A stretch of DNA of 64,000 nucleotides from Xiphias gladius (Eukaryota > Chordata > Actinopteri > Istiophoriformes > Xiphiidae): the NCBI RefSeq assembly GCF_016859285.1, contig NC_053403.1:928948-992947 (forward strand), written 5' to 3'. Below the pieces are notes generated by a model. It did not search any database and was not told the origin of the DNA. It saw only the letters and a list, made by a program, of their open reading frames with translations. Positions 19,171 through 30,800 of the stretch are shown here, piece by piece. Positions within the stretch are counted from its first letter, which is position 1, and every line of letters starts with the position of its first letter. Position numbers and translations under genes: made by a program.

Positions 19171-20189
19171 TTGTCACATTCACATATTTTCATATTTAAT
19201 ATTTTCTCCTGCGAACAAAGTTCGACTTCGTCTGAATGAGTCTGGACTCGAGACGAGTCACAGAAAACCCGAGGATTAGATCAAAATTAGCAACCGTGTC
19301 AGTGTGATGAGCATCGGGGCTGTAAAGACCAGTAGGACCACGTCTTCAAAAAGGCGCCGAAGTCAGTCGACGCAAAACTCTCATTCGTCTCCACGGGAGG
19401 ACAAGACGGGAAAATATTCCAAGAGGAGACCGAAAGAGAACCGCGTCGGTTCAGGGCCTTCGTGATCTGACGATGGAGGATCTGTACGACCAGAGAACGT
19501 TCTGTTCTCATTTTTTAAAAATCCAGAATATTCTTTAAACCAAAGAACCGGACCGAGTCCCTAAATGAGGAGATTTGACCCGACGGCAGCCATTTTGTCT
19601 CCAGTGGAACGTAAGATTTGGCTCTGGAGACGAACTCCAGCTGTCACACACACGTGGGGAAGTAAAGTAGCAGGACGAGGAAACCGGGGCAGTTATTTAG
19701 ATTGTTATTAATGCTCCCCGGCCCTGGATACTCATGTACGTATGTACGGACCCAGTGAGTCCTCCATCCTCAGTAGACCACAGTGATCAGGATCAACATG
19801 CATCAGTGCAGAGACCATATCTGGATGGACTCGTTTTTTTATCTCGACTGCAGGAAGAGAAGGAGAAAAAAACTTTGTGTTTAGCAGCGGCGAACTCGCT
19901 GCACCACCCTCCTGTCCAGGATGGAGTGTGACCTACATTCCAGTGACCCCACCCACCCCGGACGCCCCCCCCGTCCCTCCCCGTCCCGCCCCCTTCACAT
20001 ACATACATACGTACATACTCAGTGTGGGCGTGTGCCTGGTCTGTGAGGTCATTCCTGTTTGCTTTGGGGGGGAAGTCACGTCTGCCGCCCCGACCCAGCT
20101 CCGAGGTTTTTTTAGACCAAACAGTCCCAGGAACCAAACTTAGAAACTACACTTATTTTTACGTTTTGCTTATTTTCCTTATTGTTATT

Positions 20190-20480
20190 CTACTTTGGGG
20201 ACTAAACTCTGAAACTAAACTATGTGGTTTAGCTCAGGAGCTGAACTCAGGGGCTAAACTGGACTAAACTCGGGAACTAAATTCTAGAAATAAACTGTGA
20301 ACTAGATAAAGGGACTAAACTCAAGGACTAAAGAAAGTAAAAGAGCAAAACTACGCTCAACTAAACCAGTAAGAAAGAGACTGGAGAGCTAAACTGAGGG
20401 ACTAACACAGGAACTGACTTCTGGGGCTCAGGTCGTGAACCGGCCTACGGTCAACAACTAATGTCAGGGACTAAAATCGA
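20190..20480 (+). repeat. Diverged tandem repeat with ggactaaactc core
   Basis: Repeated variants of GGACTAAACTC / GGAGCTGAACTC / GGGACTAAAC occur every 14-30 bp over about 300 bp, with irregular spacing and heavy divergence. Confidence 0.75.
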
Positions 20481-21169
20481 CAGCTGAACTCGGGGAGAAA
20501 CCTGAGAATCAGCCTCTGGGACTGAGGTCCTGGTCTGATCTGACAGGGTGGTGCGGGTCACTTCCTTACTCAGTCCCGCGCAGGTTTACTAATCCACATG
20601 TAACCGGCACCAACAGTCCTGATGCCTCAGGCTAAAACGACTTCAAACACGCTTCAAGACACGTAGGAGGATTTAAGCGCAGCCTTTGTGTCGTCAGTGG
20701 ACGTGGTGTTTCAGACGGCGCTGCACTTCCCTGTGTCCACGTGGGGATGTGGGATGGAATAAGCATTAAAATACTTCAAATCAACACAATGGTCTGTTAA
20801 AAACATGAACCGGATGAGGTTTCAAACGACAGCGAAGTCTGAACGTGAGCAACGTGAGTCCCGTGCGTGTTGGGGGTTGTGGTTCCTAGAGGTCTGATTC
20901 TTGGAAGTCTTGAAGCGGGGACGACCTTTGACCCTGCAGTAACGGGCACCTCTGCTCCCACGGAGGCCCGCGGCCTCTCGCGCAGACACTCAACGCACTC
21001 GGTGACTTGTTTACGCTGTGTGGTGATTTAAGTGAAGCTCTTCTCCAGACGGGCTGACGGCGAGCGGCGGGACAAACCTCCCGACACACGCTGGTGCTTC
21101 TACACTTGAGGGGACCCTGCCGTGCTCCGAGTCTAAACCCTCAAGAAGCCCTTTAAAAAACTGAGGACC

Positions 21170-21440
21170 AGACAAAATGTCCTCCCTGCTCAACATGTCC
21201 GCGGTTTCCGCCAAAATGTCCTGACTTTCTAAAATGTCCATTTCTAACGTCCTCACTTTACAAAAATGTCCTCGCTGTTTACCATGTCCTGACCTTTCAA
21301 AATATCCGAACTTTCCTAATGTGCCTAATGTTTTCCTACTGAGCTTTCCAAACGTTTCCCTTAAGCGTCCCCACTTTCACCTGTTTCCAAACTCACAAAA
21401 AACGTCCTCACTTTCCAAAAATGTCCCCCCCCCCGGCCCA
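21170..21440 (+). repeat. Diverged tandem repeat with aaaatgtcctcactttc core
   Basis: Variants of AAAATGTCCTCACTTTC recur about a dozen times at spacing near 17-20 bp, with decay such as AATATCCGAACTTTCC. Confidence 0.75.
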
Positions 21441-23199
21441 CGTCAAAAAACACAAACGAGACCTCAGAAATCTGGACCGCTCTACCGTGTTTTCTGTTGT
21501 CGTCTACTCTGTGGGGGCAGCCCCGTCAGCCCCGGCTCAGGTCGTAGGTAATAACCAGCCGGGCTTCGCATGGCTCACCCGTTCCCCCGGCAACGGCCTG
21601 TCAATCATCACCTCGGACCGCACCACTTTTTCTCTTGGACGGAGACGTCGTGAGACATTAAACACAGCACGTGTGGTCGAGAGGTGACAAAGCATAAATG
21701 AGTCTGAAAGACTTCAGCCGCTGTTTTACTGCAGTCGTCAGGATTTTATCTTTGTTTTAGCCTGATTCAAAGAAACAGGACTGGACCTCCTGAATTGGTC
21801 CAAACGCTTAACAACTGTGTTTCCTGGGTCTTTGACAAAAAGTCAAAGGTGCAGAAGAAGAAAAAGAAAAAAGAAAAACAATCACCACACTCATAGTTGT
21901 GTCACCACCAACATGTGGAGACTAAAGACGATGGTGTTGAGAAAACTGAAAACACAGTCTGCGGCTTAAACCGGTTCAGTCTTGGACTCTGGGTCAGTTT
22001 TGACAGAACCTGACGCAGCTGTGGCGCCAGGTTTTACCCACAACTGCAACGATAAAGTGTTTTGAATTCACTACTGTTTCAATTCGCGCCTCTGTCCGGC
22101 CGATTCTCCAAGGCTTGTGGGTATCGTAGTACTTAGACCCGTCGGACGGACAGAACGCGATTTCCCAGGAAGGAAGGTGAAGTTATTAAAATTGGCGTCG
22201 GTTGGACCGACCTAGAGGGTCGTTACGTGATGCGGGAGAGTCCTGAGTTTCTGTGTTCAGCAACATTGAGGAGATTGTTTGGGAAAATCAATTCACAACT
22301 CGAGTTCACGGGTCAAAGTCTGAACGAACCTGAACTCTACTCTCAGACTTTCTTCAAACCGGTGAGCGAAGGCGCCGACCGGAGGGATTCCCCTGAAATG
22401 AACCGATCATGCTGCGAAGAGTGCGTGACCGGGTCTGGAGCGTTCTCGTGTCTGAGATCCACGCCCGTCACCACTTTCACAGCCGTTTCTCTATGTCTAG
22501 ATCTCTAGGCACGACATCCCCGTTCTTAACGTCTTTTTCATGTTGTAAAACCCCCAAATCCTCAATGTCCTCCCACTTTACTGTTGTTTGGAGACTCAAC
22601 ACAGTTCCCTCTGGTGTTTTGAAACATCAACCGCAAGTTGGGGAGAAAGTTGTTGATATGTGGGCGCTGGACCCAAACTAAGCAGTGCACCCACAACTTT
22701 AGGGAAAGGGGGAAATGTGACACGGAAAAGTGTCCGAAACCAGACAAATTCCAGGCGTCAGTACATCTTTGTTTCCCGACGACGCAGCGCACCGACTTCC
22801 TCCAGGAGTTTAGTTTGTGTTCAGTGTCTGCTGGAGGTTCTCCGCTCCGACTTCATCCTATAAACAGCTGGTTGAGTCGAGCTTCATCATCTCGGCTTCT
22901 GATTTCCTCCTGCTCCAGGTCTGGGAGCGTTCTCTGCCTGGAAACCACTTTTTATGGACTGACGGATGGAGCGCCTGCCCGTGTGTTTTTCTTTTTCCTT
23001 TTTTTATTTCACAACCTCGCTGAACTTGAAAATGAAAATGAACTCGCGTCACCCCTGCCTGCTGCCGTGTCCTGCTTTTGTCCCAGTTTTTCTCTCTTGT
23101 CTCTGGGTCTGTGTCCGTGCTGAGTTTACAGTACTGAGCCCACCTCTCTCTCCTCAGACCGTTGTAACAGCAGCGGCACGTTTGAGCTAATTCTCTCTG

Positions 23200-23466
23200 A
23201 ATAATGAGGATTTTTATCTGGTCTTGCGTTCGGGCTGCAGGGCGATCCGGGGCGCCGCCGCCGCCGCCAGCAGATGATTTGAGGTGAGCAGGTGACGAGA
23301 GGCCGGATGTGTGAGGAGGTTTGCGCTGTCAGTCACACACTGACAGATGAAGCATCGGTGGGAAACAACGGGGAATAAAACCAGCTCTTTGTCTGCCTCC
23401 GTCTCAGACAGGATGACGTACGCCACCACCAACCATTACCCCCCCCCCACTAATTGTTCATGTCAC

Positions 23467-23504
<38 letters not shown>

Positions 23505-25400
23505 CGACGACGATGGCTCGACCTCCAGCCTCCTGCAGAAGCTTAAAGGGTTAACATGCAGCCACAACAAAGGAGCCGGTGCCGGGCCGGCGTGTGCACG
23601 AGTCGAGTGAGTGGAGGGGGGAGGGAAGGGGGAGGAAAGCGGAGAGGGGGTGCTCCGGCTGCCTTCTAGCCCCGCCCTGGAATTCTTTATTGGAGAGGCT
23701 GTTTACAACCTCGACGCATCGGAGTCCCCGGGTTCATCGGCCCGGCGGGGAGGGGGTTAGGAGGAGGCTGGGGGGAGGAGGGGAGGTAGTTGGACTCGCA
23801 AGAGGAAAATGGTACAGGAAGAAGACAATAAGAAAATATGTTGAGGGCCCCCGGTGCTGCGAGATCAGAGCTGTCGCGGCTCCTCTTTGTTCGCTGATCC
23901 TCGATCCTGTAGGATTCTTTGTTTCTGCCTTTAACTGTATTTAACATGCGCATGTCTGAGCTGATGCAGACACGTGAAGGGAAAAATGCCCAAAAAGAAA
24001 AGGAGGAACCCTGTGGACTTTCCTCTTTCCTCTGCTGCGGCCGAGACATGAAGCCGGATGAATGTTTAGTTTCTTTTTCCTATCCTCATCATCGTTATTA
24101 ACACTATTCTTTTTGTTGTTGTTTTTCTCCAGACAGAGCCGCAGCCTCGTCTCTTACTCTGCTGCAGGAACCTGTCGGCAGAGTTGGCGGCGAAGCGAGC
24201 CGGCGGACCGAACAACAATCTAGGGTTTCCCACGCATGTTGGCATGGACGTCGGCCCCTTCGGCCCGCATGCCGTCCATCCGCTGTCCGCCGCGGACCTG
24301 TCCAGCTCGACTTTATCTTGTGTCTGAGCTGCAGTGTCTGTCTGTGTAATCGCAGAGCGGCACGCTACCGCTTCTGTAGTTCACACACCCACCTCCCATC
24401 TCCTCCTCCACACACTTGTGTTTACATCTGCATTTTACATGAGTCTCACATCCGTTTCATCCGTAGAATCTCTGAACACGGGGAAACAAAGCAAGAAAAA
24501 AAAAAAGGAGGCAATTATTTTAATCATTTTCTAAATGTTTGGTCAATAACGTCTCATAAATGAGTGAAAAATGCCTCGTCTCGTTTTGTCTAAAATTCAG
24601 ATTTCAGTACAAGACATTCGATTTCCTCACACTGTAGAATAAGGAAACTAGCAAATGTTCACACGTTCGAAGCTGGACCGAACACATTTGTAAGTTTTAT
24701 TTCCTTAAAAAATGACTTAAATGACTGACAAAATTATTGTAGATTATTATTCAGTGGACCGACCGATCGCTTAATGGACTAATTAATAATGCCCTTCTTG
24801 CTCCTTCGGGACAGAGGAAAAAAAAACCAAAACAAATTAAAAAAAACAGCAAAACAAAAACACATTAATATCCCACATTTTGCATGACCATAATATTCTA
24901 ATATGATTGCAGTCTTTTAAAAGTACAAATTTGTTTCATTTCTACCTTAAAAAAACATCTTTAAAATATAAAAACATGTTGGTCAATACACTGGAATAAA
25001 AATAAGTGGATGACAAATGCATTTTAATTAATATCTTACACTGTTTAAAGGTCCAGTCAAAGCTGAGTTTTTCGTTTCAACTATAAACACAGTTTCTTCA
25101 GGACAAAACAAACAAACAAAAAACTGAAAAGCAAACGTAGAAACATAAAGACCAAAAAGTTACATGTGATTACGAAAACGTCCTAATGAAGTTGTGAACG
25201 TCCCGTCCTCAGTGTGGACATGGCGTGAGCCTACAGGAGTTCAGATGAATTCCTCATTTTAACACGAGAACCACCGGTTCGATGGACAGGTTTAATACGC
25301 GTGCGACACACACACACGTTCGCTCGTGGCCCTAGTGATGTTGCTATGAAGCAGGTCGTTTGAAGCTCGAGCCCACTCGTCATCTGGACCGGAACCAAAC
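23200..25400. other. Intergenic DNA upstream of klf11
   Basis: Contains the (GAT)n microsatellite, a G-rich tract (about 23610-23800) and a family A repeat (about 24540-24790). No gene is recognised, though distal klf11 regulatory sequence could lie here. Confidence 0.45.
23466..23514. repeat. (GAT)n microsatellite, about 16 units
   Basis: A GATGAT run decays to GACGACGACGATG at its right end. It would encode poly-Asp in one frame but there is no gene context. Confidence 0.95.
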
Positions 25401-25639
25401 GCCGTGAAAGCACGGAGTGTTTACGGCGGCGGCGACGACGGGCTTCCGCGTGCGTCCCACATTCCCCGAGCGCCGTATTTTTTACCTGCACTCGGTCCCC
25501 GCATGCCTGTCACGCGCGTCCTCGCGGGCACCGCGGTCCCGCCTCGCGCCTCGCGCCTCGCGCCTGTCTGCTTCCCAACCTTTCCCCCAGTTCGAGCGCG
25601 CGGCCGGGTTCACCGGGTTTACTCTGACACCGCTGACTC

Positions 25640-25962
25640 CCCGGCCACGCCCCCCGACAGCCGCGCACCCCGCCTCCGGCCAATCGCGTCGCGGCCACGT
25701 ACCGATCACGCAGCGCCCGGCCGCGGATTGGCCGGGGCCCGCTACACCTTTGCCTGTGATTGGCCGCCGGTTACCACCCGCCAGAGCGCTCTGAATTTCG
25801 TTTCTGTGTTTTTTTCCCTCGGGTTTTTCTTTTTTTTTGGCTCCGCTCAGCTGAAGCCAGTCTGCTGGCAGAGGCTCAGCTCTTTATTGACTGCTCGCAC
25901 TCCTGCCGCTGCCTCTGCCTCTATTTTGAATCATCTGTCGCCGGTTTCGTGAACTCTTCCTC
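25640..25962 (+). promoter_or_regulatory. klf11 promoter region, CpG-rich with three CCAAT boxes
   Basis: Dense CpG sequence immediately upstream of the proposed first coding exon. CCAAT occurs at 25680-25684, and inverted CCAAT (ATTGG) at 25727-25731 and 25759-25763, spaced about 32 bp for the latter two, as in NF-Y-driven TATA-less promoters. No clear TATA box was seen. CpG density continues through 26250. Confidence 0.6.
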
Positions 25963-27812
25963 ATGCTCAGCTTCACGGCGGAGCGCCGCTGCCAGGTGAG
26001 TCCGCCCCGCGCCGGCCGTCCGGCGGCGGGTTCCGTGAAAGTTGCCGCGGCCGCGCCGCTAGCTGCGCATTGGCGGCGGCAGGCGCAGGTCTCGGGTCAG
26101 CTCCTGGCGCAGGCTTCGGGTGGGCTCGTTGACGAGTCGGTCTCGTTTTGGCGCCGTTGGCGGGTTTATCTGGGGTCACGCTGAACCCGGTGTCTCCTGC
26201 GCGCGTGCGTGCGTGCGCGCGCGCTGCAGCCTGCCGTCGACGGTGTGTGTTGCTGTGCGTTCACAACAGTTGCATCACCGCAGTGCATCATAAAGTTTAA
26301 CGACTGACGGAGACACTTTGCCCCGAGCGGGGCCTGACGATGGACCCGCCGCCGCTGCCGGTTCGACCCGTTTTCATTGTTCGAGTAGGATCTGATTCTA
26401 GTTGATCGTCTTTGTTGTTGCTGTGATGAGCGAGGAGGCTGCCAGGGCTGTTTTTGGTTTTTAATTTAGCTTCGCCTCGTCTGTTAATGGAGAAATATCA
26501 AACTGCAGCTCCTGGTTTTCCATCACCGCAGGCTCGACCCGCAGCCGGCAGTTATTTTCACCATCGACGGTTCTGACGACATCGGTCGGTCGATTAATCG
26601 TTGGCGCCGTAAAACGGTGGACCAACGTCGCCTTGGAGCAAAGGCTGGCATCAAATCGAACGTCTCGTTCTTGTTCCGCCAACCTTTGTCCAAAACACCA
26701 AAATATTCCATTTACTACAAACGCGCTTATCAGAGTAGTTGTTGATTGAATCAATCGACTAATTGCTGCGGCTCTACCGTAGATGATTCCTTCGAGTGAA
26801 CCAGTGGTTGACGAAGCATTTGAAACGACGACCGAAGTTCGGTCTTTAGATGCGTCGATCGATCTAATCACCGGTCAGACAAAAGAGAAAGACGTCAGAC
26901 GTAAAATGATATGGAGTCGGCGTTCGTATCCGTGGCGCTGTAACAGGTACTGCCCCCGTTCCCGTTAATCTGCAAAACAAGCGATTTTTTGTAATCTGTA
27001 AAATGACAGAAAAAAGCGATTAATGTCTGTCACGGTTTTCCAAAGCCTACGCCGACATATTCACGCTGCACGTTTTGTCCGACCAACTGCCCAAAGCCGA
27101 GACAAATTCCCTCAACTGTCATAAAAGAGGCGGAAAACCAGCAAATACTCGCATCTGAGAAGCTGCGACCGGTGACTTCTGGGGCATTCTCGCTTTTAAA
27201 AATGGCCGAAATTACCCAAATTTGTTTCCCATTAAATGTGTGTCGATCAAGATTCGACTGCCAGCGTTAGGATCGATAAGTTTTCGGTTTATCGACTCCC
27301 CGATTGATCGGATCCGGGATCGGTTTGTTCGTAAAGCTGCACCCAAAAACTGCAGCTGAGCACAACAAAGAGACAGCGGAGGAAGCGACGCGACAGGACC
27401 ACGTACGAACAACAACAACAACAAAACAAAAAAAAAAATCAACAACCAGAACCAAAATCCCAGAAACTAAAAAAGGAAAAGATAAATCGGAGGCTGACGA
27501 ACAGTCGAGTTCAATCAATAAATCCTTCCTGGGCTAATTGGTGTGTTGTTTTTCTGTTTTTCTGTGATGGTAATAATTATTTAACGGTAATTAAGTCCCG
27601 TTGGAAGTGGTGGTGATAACATGTTCTGCGCTCCGCATTGTGTCTTGTTGCTGTAATCTCATTATGTGCTGCCGTGCGATGTGTTTGTGTGATGTTTTGC
27701 GTGGGAAATCGCAGCGCCGGAGTGCGATGCCGTGCGTCTGTGTTTGTGTGTGTGTGTGTGTGTTGCAACAGATTGACTTTGTTTTTTCCAACTATACTTC
27801 CTGTTAAGAGCT

Positions 27813-27879
<67 letters not shown>

Positions 27880-30800
27880 TGGGGTAAGTCGGTGCATGTT
27901 AATGTGGGAGGAGTAGGGGGCAGGGCTTTCTTTTTTTTGGGGGGGGGGTTATAATATCTTGCACGCCACCTCCCATCATCTATTCTGGGTACTGGGGAGG
28001 TCCCCCCTCAGCCTGAGTGAGACGACGGGTGTACCCGCTGCAGTGGGGCCCCTCTCTCTCTCTCTCTCTGTATCTATATATCTATGTCTCTCGCCCCCCG
28101 CTCGCTCTCTGCCTCCACCCTTCCTGTATGCATTCACCAGATGCCAGCCAACTCAGCCAAGCACCCAGGAGCCCTTTGTCCCCCTGTCGCCTCCCACCTA
28201 CATTTATATTTTTATTTTCTTTTATTACCCGCATTATTCGTGTGCAATTTTTTGTTTAAACTGTTTTAACCTCGGCTGCCTCTGGTTGAGGGCGACACTA
28301 TTTAATTATTATAATTTTATTTTCCATGTTTTTCCCGACATTATTTTATGGCTCAGGAGACGGGAGGAAGTGGGAAAACGAGCGACATCGTGTTAATTAG
28401 ATGGGTGGCGTGCACTCTAATTCCCCAGGGAAGAAGAAGAAGAAAGAAGAACAACATGGGCTGTGTCCTGAAATCACTACCTTGTTCACTCTTTCACTGC
28501 TCCCTGCTACAGGCGTCGGGTCATTTGGGGCAAAGCTCCTCCTGCTGGCAGCAGGGGAAAAAAAAAAGGGGGTTTTAGAGGCACCGAGTACCTTGGAATT
28601 TCAAATGATTCTGGATTAATGCAGGACATAAAAATCCTCGGCTGCTGTTATCATACATCGTTTTACAGTTTCAGGTCAATGACTTTGATTGGCTGTCTGC
28701 AGATTACTGTTGTCGTCATTTGCTCGTAGTTGGTAGAAGTTAATATTTCTTTTAAAGAAGAAAGCATCTGTGGTCTCCTTGACCCAAGTGGATTATCTCC
28801 TACTGCAGACATGTGAAAGTCTGACTTTTGAGGAAAACCTTAAACTCCTCGGTGCCACCAGCCGCAGGACATTGGTACAAACCACACCCCTGGTAAAAAT
28901 AATCAAATTTAACAGGGAGTGGTTCAAAGAAAGGCAAAGAAGGCTCTTTTTTGCATCCCATGTGTGTTGTTGGGAGGGCGCCCCACCCGGTCAGGTACAG
29001 GCTTTGGGGATCTCCAGCATCGTCCGTAGAGGATCACCAGTCATGAAAGCAGCAGTAGTTTCCAGACAACACGATACAATTGGATCTGCTCCGCAGAGCA
29101 AACATGGCGACCCAAGCTGACAGCACATACAAGTAATTAAAAATGAGTTGGGATCCCAAATGGGTTACTGACTGGACTTTTTCATTGAAACATTTACATG
29201 CTCAGAATTTGGGCTCTCAATTAAAATGGCGGACAGTAAATATAGTTTACAGTAAACGGCGAGGGATTTCAGACACAGCCATAGACTGGTGGTTGACCTC
29301 TGACAGGTAGACACGCTCGTTACTGAGCAGATTATCAAGACATTTTCATTACATAAGTAACGGTCCGTTACCTGGGATCCCCACTGAATCACATGAAGAT
29401 CCCAACTCACGTTTGAAGTTACTGTGAAAAGACGAAGACATTTCTTCTTCTCTTTATCCGTCAAACTTTCTGGACACAAAATAACGTAAAAACAATCACC
29501 TGAAACACGAGGAACTCATCAGAACACATTTGGGATCCCAACGCATATTCAAAGCCGCTGTGGAGTGAAGACGACACTTGCTCATCTCATTTATCTGTCA
29601 AACAAATTTCCTGGACAGAAAAGAACATATAAAAACAATCATTAGTTAAATCACGAAGGAAGTCCAAAGATCATATTTTGAATCCCAAATAATCGTGGAA
29701 GTTGCTGTGAAAAGAAGAAGACACTTTTTTTTTATCTTTTTAACTGAGAAATCACACTGATTGTTTTAAAACAGTTTTAAAAAAGACAATACCGTAGAGG
29801 GTAGGGCAGTCTGAATCATGCACAGAAAGCCATTTGGGATCCCAACTCGTACTTAAAGTTGCTGTGAAAGGAAGAAGATTCGTGTTCATCAAAACCATGA
29901 GGGACCTCAGCAGAACAGCTTGGCTGCTGTGAAAAGATCATGACAGTTGTTCATCCTGTTCACTGTCAAATCAAATGTAATTTTATTTTTTACAGAAAAG
30001 GGTTTAAGATGTTATAGAGCACAACTAGGGAACTCAGCAGAAGCATATTTGGGATCCCAACTGGTATTTAAAGTCGCTGTGAAAAGAAGAAAACTTTCAT
30101 CCTGCTGTCCTGAAAAATCAAAAAGATTTTTTTTTGACACAAAACAATTTAAAAAAAAAACCCACAAACAATATTGTGGAATAATAGTCATAAAAGTCAT
30201 GAGGCAACTATGGGGAACTCATTTGGGATCCCACCTCTCATATTTAAAGTTTCTGAAAATAGAAAAGAAACTTTTCACACACGGCACAATTTTTTTAACA
30301 TAGAAGAATATAAGAGTTTAACAAGACTGTAGAACGTAGAGCATTTTATGAGAGAAGGACCGTGTCCGGCTGAATCATGAGGGATCTCAGCAGAAGAACA
30401 TTTCACAATTCATACAATCTTTACTGTGAATACAAGACATCTGTTTGTCTTCTGAGCCGTAATAATCCAACGGACTCTCCGAACTCAGGAACTTAAAACA
30501 ACAACATCATACATCAGGACACTTTCATTACTAAGGGGCACATTCGGGCTCCCAACTCACATGTAAAAATCACTGTGGAAAAAAGACACTTTTTCATGTT
30601 GTTGGCTGTGAAATTAAGTTGATTTTTATGTCGACCAGGACGTTTCCGTTACTACAGAGATGGGAGATTGTGGTGCTAGTGGTGAACCGGCATGCGGAGC
30701 GTACACCGATCAGCTGTGAAAACCAGTTACTGGTTTAAATGATCTGTGCACACCAGCGTGCAGATATTTAGACCACTTTAAAACCATCACACATTTCTGA

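Larger units (their letters stand above)
18250..23200. other. Intergenic DNA with low-complexity and diverged tandem repeats
   Basis: Holds a family A repeat (about 18540-18800), a purine-only tract (about 18900-19170), two loose tandem repeats (see 20190-20480 and 21170-21440) and a CpG-moderate region at 22000-23000. No coding exon was recognised on either strand. GRHL1, which separates TAF1B and KLF11 in human, was looked for and not seen. Confidence 0.5.

Noticed and set aside
18885-19193. 102-residue minus ORF rich in F/S/L/P
   Set aside because: Complement of a purine-only tract.
25404-25952. 182-residue plus ORF before klf11
   Set aside because: Lies in the CpG-rich promoter, has an Arg/Pro-rich chance composition and no recognisable domain. 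It may partly be 5' UTR.
26461-26871. 136-residue minus ORF in klf11 intron 1
   Set aside because: Falls entirely in dispersed repeat family A; not a gene.
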